This document shows, in pieces, positions 42,029-51,290 of a stretch of 64,000 bases of DNA; the first letter of the stretch is position 1; every line of letters starts with the position of its first letter. The DNA comes from Flavobacterium panacis (lineage in GTDB: Bacteria > Bacteroidota > Bacteroidia > Flavobacteriales > Flavobacteriaceae): assembly GCF_024649945.1 (NCBI RefSeq), contig NZ_JANKMS010000001.1:992001-1056000 (forward strand). The letters run 5' to 3'. The notes under the pieces were generated by a model. The model searched no databases. It worked only from the letters and a program-made list of their open reading frames with translations, and was not told where the DNA came from. The translations under genes were made by a program, and so were the position numbers.

Positions 42029-43495
42029 TTAATATCCTCCAGGATTTTGACTTGAATATCCAACTGATTCTCTGATAAAGAATGTTGGAATAGGCCATAA
42101 TTCATGTTTTCCAACAACAAAGTTTTTACCATCTGCAGTCATCGCTGCTTGTGCTTGACCTGTTCTAATTAAATCAAACCATCTGTCGTGTTCAAAGGCA
42201 AGTTCTACTCTTCTTTCTTTCCAGATCGCTGTTCTTACATCTCCTTGTGATACAGCTGGTGTGTCTCCTAAATTAGCTCTATGTCTAACTTGATTCAACA
42301 ATGGAATTGCTCCTGCAGTTTGTCCTAATTCGTTTAAAGCCTCAGCTTTCATCAATAAAACTTCTGCATATCTTAAGTATCTAAGATTTGTATCTGTAAA
42401 TTCAACATTGTAAAAATCTGATGAATAAGCTTTATAATTATACATTGGATTAGTTACAGTAGAAGCCACAACTCTACCATCATATAAAACTGAACCTCTA
42501 AAAATAATTGTAGCCGCTCTTCTTACATCACCTGGTTCGTAAGCATTTGCTAGACCTTGTGTTGGAGTATTGAAGCCCCAACCCCATCCACCATTACCAC
42601 GTGGTGCTTGAGAAACTGTGTAATTACCAATTCCAAGTTTTTGGTCAGATGTTGGTGATCCAACACCGTTGATTTCGAAAATTGATTCAGAACCAAATTC
42701 TCCATCTTTTTTAAATTGTAATGAATAATCTGAAACTAAAGAGTAACCCGTAACTTTATCACAATTATCAACTACATTCTGCCAGTTCTTTTCGTATAAA
42801 TTTACTTTTGCTAATAATGCATAAGCAGAACCTTTAGATACTCTTTGTTTATCATTACCTGAATAAGCAGATTTTTCAGGAAGTAATGCTGATGCTTCTG
42901 TCAAATCCTTCACAATTAAAGCATAAACATCTGCAACTGGTTTACGAGTCAACTGCATTTCTTTATCTTCTGCTGTTAATGGTGTGTTTGTTAAACGGTC
43001 AACAATAGGAACAGCCCCATATCCTTTTACTAATGTAAAGTACATAAAAGCTCTCATGAATTTTGCTTCTCCAATTAATCTGTCTCTCAATGCTGGAGTA
43101 ACTTTATCTAATTGCGGTAAATAAGTTAATGCTTGATTACATCTGTTGATTCCTGCATAATTAGCTTTCCAAACACTCTCAAAAGATGGTGTTGAAGCAT
43201 TGTAAGTCAAGGCATCCATAACATCTTTATCAGTTCCAGTATCTCCAGGATCAGAACCTTTATCAGCATCATCAGAAATTATACTTGTTACGGCGTTCCA
43301 TCCAAAAGATGACATGTCCCAAGAAAGAAATTGGTTGTAAATTGAAGTAACCAATTCTGTCGCTTTACTATCTGTATTTAGATAATTTATATCAACTGGA
43401 ATTTTATCCGTTTGATCCACATCTAAAAAGTCATCTGAACATCCTGCAAAGAAAAGTCCAGAAAGTAAAAACATTGATATATATATTTTTTTCAT
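42029..43495 (-). CDS. susD: SusD/RagB family nutrient-binding outer membrane lipoprotein
   Basis: 488 residues with a lipoprotein signal (MKKIYISMFLLSGLFFAGCS). SusD features: DDFLDVDQTDKIP after the Cys, RAFMYFTLVKGYGAVPIV (TPR part), LLAKVNLYEKNW, RYAEVLLMKAEALNELG, and ERRVELAFEHDRWFDLIRTG near the end. It binds glycan on the cell surface and acts as a lid on the SusC transporter. The ATG is 4 bp after the susC stop. The specificity cannot be read from sequence. Confidence 0.96.
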   Translation of the reverse strand: MKKIYISMFLLSGLFFAGCSDDFLDVDQTDKIPVDINYLNTDSKATELVTSIYNQFLSWDMSSFGWNAVTSIISDDADKGSDPGDTGTDKDVMDALTYNASTPSFESVWKANYAGINRCNQALTYLPQLDKVTPALRDRLIGEAKFMRAFMYFTLVKGYGAVPIVDRLTNTPLTAEDKEMQLTRKPVADVYALIVKDLTEASALLPEKSAYSGNDKQRVSKGSAYALLAKVNLYEKNWQNVVDNCDKVTGYSLVSDYSLQFKKDGEFGSESIFEINGVGSPTSDQKLGIGNYTVSQAPRGNGGWGWGFNTPTQGLANAYEPGDVRRAATIIFRGSVLYDGRVVASTVTNPMYNYKAYSSDFYNVEFTDTNLRYLRYAEVLLMKAEALNELGQTAGAIPLLNQVRHRANLGDTPAVSQGDVRTAIWKERRVELAFEHDRWFDLIRTGQAQAAMTADGKNFVVGKHELWPIPTFFIRESVGYSSQNPGGY

Positions 43496-43499
43496 AATA

Positions 43500-46400
43500 T
43501 TAAAATTTTAAATTAGCTCCAATAACAAATGATCTCAATGATGGGTAAGCGTCAAGCTCAACACCCTGAGTACCTGTCACTAATTCATTATCTCCTAATG
43601 CTTCTGGTGATAATCCTGAGAATTTTTGTGTAATAAATGGATTAATAGCATTTACGTAAATTCTGCAATAATTAATAAAGCTATTTTCTCTAATTGGAAG
43701 TTTATATCCTACAGTTATGTTATTGATTCTAAAGAAATCTGCTGATTCTAAATAATATGTTGAAGCAACTGGAACTTGATTAAACGGAGCTGGATTTGAA
43801 GCTGTCGTATTTGTTGGAGTCCAAAAATCTCTTGTTAGAGAAGCTTCTACATTTTCTCCAGAAAAACGTTGTGCTTTTTTACCATTGTAAACTTTTGCTC
43901 CTCCAGTACCATAACCATCAACAGAAAAGTCAATGTCTTTGTAAGTTAAACCTAAAGTAACACCGTAGTTAGTAGTTGGTAAAACTGAACCCACATATTT
44001 TTTATCGTTAACCTCGTTTAAAGCTCCTTGAGCAACTTTGTCTCCATTAGCATTGTAGTATAACATTTGTCCATTTGCTGGATCTACTCCCGCATATTCG
44101 TACATGTAGAAACTACCAATAGGACGTCCAACAGACGTAAAGTCAAGCAATTTTGTATTTTGTCCGTTTCCTAAGCTTCCTGAAACAATTGGAGCAATAG
44201 ATGGATTATTTAAACTTGCTAACTTATTTTGATTGTGAGAGAAGTTACCTCCAACCCAGTAGCTTAAGTTATCGTTTATTTTATCATCCCAACGTAAAGC
44301 AATTTCATAACCTTTATTAGATACTTCTCCTACGTGTGTAGCTGTTCTTTGAGTAAGTCCAGAAGTTGAATATGGTAAAACATATAAAATTGCATTTTTT
44401 GTATTCTTGTCATACACATCAAAAGATCCTTTTAATCTGCTGTCAAACATTTCAATATCAAAACCTCCAGAAAGTTCTTCAACAATCTCCCATGATAAAT
44501 TTGGATCCACAGATGAATCTACAGTAATACCTGAACCTGAATTTGGTCCATAATTTAAACCAGATGTAAAAGTTTGATTGTTTAATGGCACTTTTTGGTT
44601 ACCTAATCTACCCCAAGAACCTCTAATTTTTAATAAATTAAGGTTTTTAACATCGCTTAAAAAACTTTCTTTTGTAACAATCCATCCAGCACCGAATGAT
44701 GGAAAAGTTCCCCAACGGTTACCTTCAGAAAATTGTGATGATCCGTCACGTCTTACAGTACCTGTGAACAAATATCTATCCATTAACTTGTATTGGAAAC
44801 GTGCAAAGTAAGATGATAACTTAGATTGATTTAACGCTACATCATTATATCCTACAACATTATTTGCATAAGGCACATTATCTAAAGCCCAATAATTCGA
44901 ATTAGACTCAACATTTTTTCTAGTAATCGTAAGCTTTTCTCTAGTACCAATAACGTTTGCTTCGATACCAGCAGTAACTTCTACATCGTGAATTTCTGCA
45001 AATATCTTATTATAAGTGAAATAGTTAGATAAGTTCCAATTGAAATATTGGTCTCTATTTCTTGTCAAAGTATTAGTATTCAAACTATTTGTATCGTAAG
45101 CTGACGCAATACGGTTTGGATCTGCTGCTAACCATAAAGCTAAATTATCAACATAATTGTATTGCTTATAGGTATAGAATTCTCCATTAAATTGAGATGT
45201 AAATTTTAAAGATTTTGAAATATCATAATCCAATTTTAAACCTCCTTGTAAAATAACAGTTTGTTGTTTTTCATTATTGTAGTCTAAAGCTACTACAGGG
45301 TTTCCAACTGAATTAAATTGAGAACCAGTTTGAGCTGCAACTCCATTATTTACAAACGGCACACCATATTTTCCATTAGAATAACGCACAGGAATTATTG
45401 GAGATTGTCTATATGCAGATGTAAATGCAGATAGTGGTTGCGGTGTATTCTTAATAGAACTTACACTGAAATTTTGGCTTAGTTTAAGTTTTTCAGAAAT
45501 TTTATATTCATTATTACTTCTAACAGTAGTACGAGAATAATCAGTTCCGTTCAAAATACCTTTTTCTTGGTAATTTGCCGCACTTAAAAAGTACTTAACG
45601 TTTTCTGATGAACCAGAAATTGCGATGTTATTTTCTGAAAAAGTACCTGTTCTTGTAATTTCATCATACCAATTTGTATTGATTGGCTGATTCAAAGAAA
45701 ATTTTGTTGGATCGTTGAAAGCGGCATTACTATAACGAGCGTATTCTTCGCTGTTAGCCATTTTTACTTTCTTCAAGGCAGTTTTAAATCCGCTGTAGCT
45801 GTCAATATCTACAGTCATTTTACCTTTACCTGTCTTAGTTGTGATCATGATAACACCATTTGCACCTCTAGTACCATAGATTGCAAGAGCAGACGCATCT
45901 TTTAGAACCTCATATGAAGTAATATCATTTGTGTTGATGTTATTAATGTTATCCGTTGGCATACCATCAACAACATACAAAGGATTTCTACCTCCTAATG
46001 CAGTACCAACCCCTCTAATAATTACTGAAGGTGTTCCTCCAGGAGTATTAGATGCAGTTACCTGAACCCCAGCCGCTTTACCTTGAATAGCTTGAGTCGC
46101 GTTAGCTACCTTCATTTTTGTAATTTCTTCTGATTTTAAAGAACTTACAGCAGAAGTATTATCAATTTTCTTTCTTGTACCGTACCCAATTACCACTACT
46201 TCTTTTAAGGCAGTATCACTTGATTCTGTTAAAGTAATAGTCATTGGTGCGGCTGTAGCCGGTAAAGAAACCGAATCAAAGCCTAGCATAGAAACTTTTA
46301 GAATGTCTCCAGGTTTTGCATTAATTGTAAAGTTTCCGTCGAAATCTGCATCTGCAGTTGCCCTAGCATCAGAGGAAGCAATAATTGCTCCTGGAATTCC

Positions 46401-46505
46401 CATTCCGCTGCCGTCAACTACTTTCCCTTTAATTGCTTGAGCTTGCCCCATCATATATGTAGGCAGCAACAAGAGAGCTAAAAAGCTAAAAATAAAATTT
46501 TTCAT
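43500..46505 (-). CDS. susC: SusC/RagA family TonB-linked outer membrane transporter
   Basis: 1001 residues with a signal peptide (ending TYMMGQ). A carboxypeptidase-D-like regulatory domain (AIKGKVVDGSGMGIPGAI...) is followed by a TonB-box-like stretch (LKEVVVIGYGT), the plug domain with GTRGANGVIMITTKTGKG (about 205-225) and a large barrel ending in SLRSFVIGANLKF. It imports oligosaccharides with SusD. It is the first gene of the operon after the regulator; its upstream region has an array of octamer repeats (46549-46688). Confidence 0.97.
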   Translation of the reverse strand: MKNFIFSFLALLLLPTYMMGQAQAIKGKVVDGSGMGIPGAIIASSDARATADADFDGNFTINAKPGDILKVSMLGFDSVSLPATAAPMTITLTESSDTALKEVVVIGYGTRKKIDNTSAVSSLKSEEITKMKVANATQAIQGKAAGVQVTASNTPGGTPSVIIRGVGTALGGRNPLYVVDGMPTDNINNINTNDITSYEVLKDASALAIYGTRGANGVIMITTKTGKGKMTVDIDSYSGFKTALKKVKMANSEEYARYSNAAFNDPTKFSLNQPINTNWYDEITRTGTFSENNIAISGSSENVKYFLSAANYQEKGILNGTDYSRTTVRSNNEYKISEKLKLSQNFSVSSIKNTPQPLSAFTSAYRQSPIIPVRYSNGKYGVPFVNNGVAAQTGSQFNSVGNPVVALDYNNEKQQTVILQGGLKLDYDISKSLKFTSQFNGEFYTYKQYNYVDNLALWLAADPNRIASAYDTNSLNTNTLTRNRDQYFNWNLSNYFTYNKIFAEIHDVEVTAGIEANVIGTREKLTITRKNVESNSNYWALDNVPYANNVVGYNDVALNQSKLSSYFARFQYKLMDRYLFTGTVRRDGSSQFSEGNRWGTFPSFGAGWIVTKESFLSDVKNLNLLKIRGSWGRLGNQKVPLNNQTFTSGLNYGPNSGSGITVDSSVDPNLSWEIVEELSGGFDIEMFDSRLKGSFDVYDKNTKNAILYVLPYSTSGLTQRTATHVGEVSNKGYEIALRWDDKINDNLSYWVGGNFSHNQNKLASLNNPSIAPIVSGSLGNGQNTKLLDFTSVGRPIGSFYMYEYAGVDPANGQMLYYNANGDKVAQGALNEVNDKKYVGSVLPTTNYGVTLGLTYKDIDFSVDGYGTGGAKVYNGKKAQRFSGENVEASLTRDFWTPTNTTASNPAPFNQVPVASTYYLESADFFRINNITVGYKLPIRENSFINYCRIYVNAINPFITQKFSGLSPEALGDNELVTGTQGVELDAYPSLRSFVIGANLKF

Positions 46506-46548
46506 ACAGTACGTAATCGTTTAAGTTAGTAGAGCCAAATTAAACAAT

Positions 46549-46688
46549 TACAACGTTGTAGTACATCATACACCACTACAACACAGCTACATCATTGTGT
46601 TAAAATTAACAAATAAAATACTGATTATCAAAACCATACATTTCAATGAATTTCCTTTAACACAACGTTATGATGTAGTAATGATGTA
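46549..46688. promoter_or_regulatory. Candidate operator array upstream of susC
   Basis: The octamer TACATCAT occurs at 46562-46569 and 46588-46595, and its complement ATGATGTA at 46670-46677 and 46681-46688, two and two in mirror arrangement. A 12-bp palindrome TACAACGTTGTA lies at 46549-46560, ACAACGTT recurs at 46662-46669, and AACACA/TGTGTT arms lie at 46580-46601. All are between the regulator stop and the susC start. This is likely where a regulator, perhaps the one encoded next door, binds. Confidence 0.6.
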
Positions 46689-46749
46689 TTAGAATTATGT
46701 AAAAATAGAGATCTAAAAATAGAATATCTGTAAAAAATAAAATCAAATC

Positions 46750-49515
46750 TTACAGACTTAATAAAAATTTCGACAGGTTTTCCTCTTGTGTGAGGTTTAA
46801 CTTCTTTCTGAGACGATATCTATGCAATTCTACACCTCTAAAAGAGATGTTCATCATAGGAGCAATTTCCTTCGAAGAAAGGTTCATTTTAAGATAAACA
46901 CACAACTTAATATCCTTTGGAGTTAAATGTGGGTATTTTTTAGAAAGATTTATAATAAACTCATTATGGATCTGATTCAAATTGGTTTCAAATATTTCCC
47001 ATTCGTGTTTATTTACTTCATTAATCTTAATTGCTTTTTTGATTTCACTTTTAAGTTTAGAAAAGTCCTTCTCTGTTTCCAGAATTCCCTGAATTTTATC
47101 AATCATCTCAGTCTGCTTAGCAATTGATAAAGATTTTCCAGCTACTTCTGAAGATTTTGACTGTAATTCAAGTTCAAGAATATGTTTTTCGTATTCTTGA
47201 AGATTAAGCTCATTTTCTTTTTTCAACTCCATTTCCAGAATTTCCCTCTGGTGTTTTAATTCTTCGGCTTGAAGTTTTAGTTTTTGCATGTATCGGAACT
47301 TATTCCATTTATAATAGAAAAATAAAACAGCTCCAATTATTAATAAATAAAGAAGAATCATCCAAAATGAAAAGTACCACGGTTCGGCAACTTTAAACTT
47401 ATAAAAAGATACTTTATCATAAGTTGCTCCGTCATGTTTAAATATTTCTACACTATGATAACCACTACTTAAATTATTCAAGATAATCAATCCGTCAGAA
47501 ATGGGTACAAAATCTTTTGCTTTATCGAGTTTATAAAACAAATTGGGTTTGCTCGCTCCATAAATTCCAGAAATAGCATCAATTTTTAATTCGGTATTGA
47601 ATTTAATTTTCGATTCATTCGGAACTAAAACATCATTACTGTAAGCTTCGATCTTAATTTTTGAATTTTGTCTGTTTTCGTATTTCAGCTTAAGCGAAAT
47701 AAATCCGTCATCGAGATTAAAAAGGTAATAATTGTCTTTTTTAAAGATTCTCAAATTTTCATTGATCAATTTCCCTTTATAATATTTCTCCTGAATAATG
47801 TTCCAGATGAATTTATTTCCTTTCACATAAATATGATACAGAATTCCATTTTGCAGCACCATGAAATGATCTTCATCTATCGAAATAATATCTGTTACAT
47901 TTTTAAAGTTTTCATTAAACAATTCATTTTCCTGTAATTTATTGGAAATCGAATTATATGTATACCAGGAGTTATTTATAAGAAAGAGAATCTCTTTTCT
48001 GAATTCGAAGATTTTTATACCAAAATCATTTTTTATTTTACTTTGCTGCGTAACATTATCAACTTTTAAAGTGTTGAAATTATCATCTAACAAAACACGG
48101 TACAAACCACGATAATTATCTGCAGCCCAAATTTCATTCTTTTTGTTCTGGGCTACATATTTTATAGGTTTTGCCAGATCCTTGATAATTTTATAATGAG
48201 AAAGATCAGAAGCATCGTTATAAACCAAAATACCGCTGTAAGTGGACTGGAAATAAGTGTCATTGATACTGCTTTTTGACATGTTCCAACCTCCGCTGAC
48301 TCCGTTTATTTTGGTCAAGACGCCATTTTCGTATGAAAAAGTTCCATCATTATGCCCTATAATATATTTACCATTTATTAAAGAAATATTCCAGCCTTGT
48401 CCCTGCGTGTTGGGCATCATATTGAATTTCCCAGCACTATATTCAAATATTCCGTGATTTGAAGCAATTAAATAACCGTTGTTTATAGGCGCAACAGAAT
48501 AAACTGAACCTAAAAGTCCTGAATTATCATAAAAGAAAGAGATCGGAGAATTGACCTCAACATGTGCAATACCATTATCAAGTCCAACCCACAAATCATT
48601 TTCTTTATCAAATCCGATACTTAATACCGAATTATTCATTAAAACATTGTCACGCTCAATATTTTGATAGGAATTGTTTTTTAGATCCAGAATAATAATT
48701 CCTCTATTTCCTGTTCCGATAACTAATTTTTCTCCTTTTATAAATTTCGCCACATTTATAGTAGCCGATTTTAAAGTTTCATTTATCGGATTGTCCCAAC
48801 TTTTTAGTCCATCTTTCTCTACAATAAAAACCCCTTTCTTCTGTGTAAATATATAGGTCTTATTTTCATACTTTTCGATGGCATGAACAACTGTCTTTTT
48901 AAGAACATTCCATCCTTTTGGATTAGAAATGTACTTATCATTCATTTTAAAAATCCCATCCTGCACAGAAGCAACATAAAGGTTTTTATCTACACCGAAA
49001 CAGTACGAAATAAGAAAAGGAAATTTTATTTTTTTAATCGTTTTTCCGTTATAAATAAAGACATCATTGAAAGACTGAAAATAAAGCGAACCATTAAACC
49101 TGAAAATTTTCCAGATTTCTTCATTATCTCTCTCGTCAAACAATCTTAGATTTTTAGTTATCGAAACATAGTGCATTGTTCCGTTTTTTCTGTGCCAATA
49201 ACCAAATTCTTTATAAGAGCCAGAATAGATTTTATCACCTTCAATCAAAATAGATCTAATGATGGTTTTGTTTGGAAGTGTATATTTTTCCCATTTTACT
49301 CCGTCATAACGAAGCAAATAGTGATTGTTGGCAAAATACATCGCATCATCATTTCCTTGCGCGACGTTCCAGATTTGATTATCTCCCTGATAATCAGATT
49401 TACTGTAATTTTCTACAAAAGGAAGTAATTCTTGTGCTTGAAGTTGTAAAGCGATGAAAAAGAAGAAAACTGATTTAAATAGGATCGATTTCAAGATATT
49501 CGTTTTTAAACCCAA
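46750..49515 (-). CDS. Triple-tyrosine/LuxR-type membrane sensor-regulator of the PUL
   Basis: 921 residues. Order of parts: signal peptide or N-terminal anchor (to LQLQAQ, about residue 28); about 650 residues of two-propeller-like periplasmic sensor repeats (IWNVAQGNDDAMYFANN, LWVGLDNGIAHV); a Y_Y_Y-like beta domain (about 650-740); one membrane helix (WMILLYLLIIGAVLFFYY); a coiled coil (about 765-850); and a C-terminal LuxR-type helix-turn-helix (LTPKDIKLCVYLKMNLSSKEIA...). No histidine kinase domain is present, unlike HTCS proteins. It probably senses a glycan fragment and controls the susC operon 244 bp downstream. Confidence 0.92.
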   Translation of the reverse strand: MGLKTNILKSILFKSVFFFFIALQLQAQELLPFVENYSKSDYQGDNQIWNVAQGNDDAMYFANNHYLLRYDGVKWEKYTLPNKTIIRSILIEGDKIYSGSYKEFGYWHRKNGTMHYVSITKNLRLFDERDNEEIWKIFRFNGSLYFQSFNDVFIYNGKTIKKIKFPFLISYCFGVDKNLYVASVQDGIFKMNDKYISNPKGWNVLKKTVVHAIEKYENKTYIFTQKKGVFIVEKDGLKSWDNPINETLKSATINVAKFIKGEKLVIGTGNRGIIILDLKNNSYQNIERDNVLMNNSVLSIGFDKENDLWVGLDNGIAHVEVNSPISFFYDNSGLLGSVYSVAPINNGYLIASNHGIFEYSAGKFNMMPNTQGQGWNISLINGKYIIGHNDGTFSYENGVLTKINGVSGGWNMSKSSINDTYFQSTYSGILVYNDASDLSHYKIIKDLAKPIKYVAQNKKNEIWAADNYRGLYRVLLDDNFNTLKVDNVTQQSKIKNDFGIKIFEFRKEILFLINNSWYTYNSISNKLQENELFNENFKNVTDIISIDEDHFMVLQNGILYHIYVKGNKFIWNIIQEKYYKGKLINENLRIFKKDNYYLFNLDDGFISLKLKYENRQNSKIKIEAYSNDVLVPNESKIKFNTELKIDAISGIYGASKPNLFYKLDKAKDFVPISDGLIILNNLSSGYHSVEIFKHDGATYDKVSFYKFKVAEPWYFSFWMILLYLLIIGAVLFFYYKWNKFRYMQKLKLQAEELKHQREILEMELKKENELNLQEYEKHILELELQSKSSEVAGKSLSIAKQTEMIDKIQGILETEKDFSKLKSEIKKAIKINEVNKHEWEIFETNLNQIHNEFIINLSKKYPHLTPKDIKLCVYLKMNLSSKEIAPMMNISFRGVELHRYRLRKKLNLTQEENLSKFLLSL

Positions 49516-49564
49516 ATATACTCACAAAATATTTAATTTTTGGATTTAAAAAAGAAGAACAGAA

Positions 49565-49990
49565 TCAGTTTATCACTAACAAAATTGCTGTTAGCATACT
49601 GATTACCAAACATAATGGAGCAAAATATTTAGTATCATTTTGTCCGAATTTGGTGTTTTTTACTTTTTTGAAAAAGCCAAGATATTTGAAATCTCCGATT
49701 GTTCTTACAGCGAATATTGCAATTAGAATCCAAAGTCCATACCTATCTAGCCAGAAAGGCAGCTCAACTAAAAGCATTCTGACTTTTATTAAATAAAAAA
49801 CACCAAACCCAAACAAAACAATGGCAACAATCAATGTAGCCATTATTCCTGGATTTCTTGGAGGAGTTTGTACATCAGGAGTCGGATAAACACCTTTTGT
49901 TCCCCATTTTCCTCCAAAAGCCCAATAAAAATGAATTAATGAAAGAAAAAGAAATATCGAAAATAATAATACCGCAATGATTTTTGCCAT
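49565..49990 (-). CDS. DUF3995 domain membrane protein
   Basis: 141 residues with four hydrophobic segments. DUF3995 hallmarks are LIHFYWAFGGKWG near residues 19-31 and the AVRTIGDFKYLGFFKK stretch near 94-109. Function unknown. It is 22 bp downstream of ackA on the same strand. Confidence 0.85.
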   Translation of the reverse strand: MAKIIAVLLFSIFLFLSLIHFYWAFGGKWGTKGVYPTPDVQTPPRNPGIMATLIVAIVLFGFGVFYLIKVRMLLVELPFWLDRYGLWILIAIFAVRTIGDFKYLGFFKKVKNTKFGQNDTKYFAPLCLVISMLTAILLVIN

Positions 49991-50012
49991 TGTTGAAGTT
50001 TAACTTAAAGGC

Positions 50013-51197
50013 TTAATTTTCTAATAACTGATAAACCTGATTGGCGATTTCATATTCTTCGTCTGTTGGAACCACCAAAACTTTTACGATTGAATTTTCA
50101 GAATTGATTTCTCTTAATTCCTTAGAACGAATTTGATTCTTTTCTGCATCAATTTCGATTCCGAAATAATCCATATCAGTACAGATTAACTTACGCATGA
50201 AAGAAGAATTTTCTCCAATTCCGGCTGTAAAAACAATCGCATTTAATCCGTTTAAAGCTGCAGCATAAGCCCCAATTGTCTTTCTGATTCTGTATGCATT
50301 CATTTGTAATGCCAGCTTGCAATCTTTATTTCCTTTTTCTGCTTCTGCTTCAATATCACGTAAATCACTGTAACCTGTCAGTCCAAGCATACCACTTTGT
50401 TTCAGTAAAACAGCATTTACCTCGTCTGGAGTATATCCTAAATTTTTAATCATATAAAACACCACAGACTGGTCAATATCTCCTGCACGAGTTCCCATAA
50501 TAAGACCATTTGAAGGCGAGAATCCCATTGAAGTATCAATACATTTTCCATCTTTAACTGCGGCCATACTACAACCGTTTCCTAAGTGAATGGTAATTAT
50601 TTTAGAATTATCTTTTAAATAATGAATCGCTTTTTCAGAAACATATTTGTGACTGGTTCCATGAAAACCATACACACGTACTTTGTTTTCAGTTAAAAGG
50701 TAATTTGGAATAGCATATTTATAAGCCACTTCTGGCATTGTCTGATGAAAAGCCGTATCAAAAACTGCAATTTGCTCAGCTGAACTGAAAATTTCTTCAG
50801 CAACATTAATTCCTTCTAAATTAGCTGGATTGTGCAATGGTGCCAATTCAAAAAGTTGTTTGATTTTTTCTTTTACCTTATCATCAATTTTTACCGTATC
50901 GCTAAAATCGCTTCCGCCATGCACGACACGATGCCCCACAGCAGCAATTTCTGAAGTTGATTTAATCACTCCTTTTTCTGCATCTAAAAGCATATTGGCT
51001 ACTTTTTGTAAACCTACTTTGTGATTCGGAATTGGCAACATTTCTTCCTGTGAAGATATGGCTGTTTTAAAAGTAATATTTGAAGTTTCTAAACCAATTC
51101 GATCAATCATCCCCGAACAAATTACTTCGTTTTCTGGCATGACCATTAATTGATATTTAATTGAAGAACTTCCTGAGTTTATAATAAGTATTTTCAT
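50013..51197 (-). CDS. ackA: Acetate kinase
   Basis: 394 residues. Signatures: ILIINSGSSSIKYQ at the start, GHRVVHGG, YGFHGTSHKYVS, HLGNGCSMAAVKDGKCIDTS in the middle, MGTRAGDIDQSV, FTAGIGENS and VPTDEEYEIA. It makes ATP and acetate from acetyl phosphate. It lies 93 bp downstream of pta; the gap holds part of a GCCACAAAGG-type repeat. Confidence 0.98.
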   Translation of the reverse strand: MKILIINSGSSSIKYQLMVMPENEVICSGMIDRIGLETSNITFKTAISSQEEMLPIPNHKVGLQKVANMLLDAEKGVIKSTSEIAAVGHRVVHGGSDFSDTVKIDDKVKEKIKQLFELAPLHNPANLEGINVAEEIFSSAEQIAVFDTAFHQTMPEVAYKYAIPNYLLTENKVRVYGFHGTSHKYVSEKAIHYLKDNSKIITIHLGNGCSMAAVKDGKCIDTSMGFSPSNGLIMGTRAGDIDQSVVFYMIKNLGYTPDEVNAVLLKQSGMLGLTGYSDLRDIEAEAEKGNKDCKLALQMNAYRIRKTIGAYAAALNGLNAIVFTAGIGENSSFMRKLICTDMDYFGIEIDAEKNQIRSKELREINSENSIVKVLVVPTDEEYEIANQVYQLLEN

Positions 51198-51290
51198 TTT
51201 TTTTTATTTGCCACAAAGGCGCTAAGTCACTAAGTTTATTTTTTATTTACTGAAAATTAAGATTTTTTAATTCTTAATTTTTAATTGAAT

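Noticed and set aside
47668..49457. Several plus-strand frames of 60-89 codons
   Set aside because: All are antisense to the long regulator gene and show no family features.
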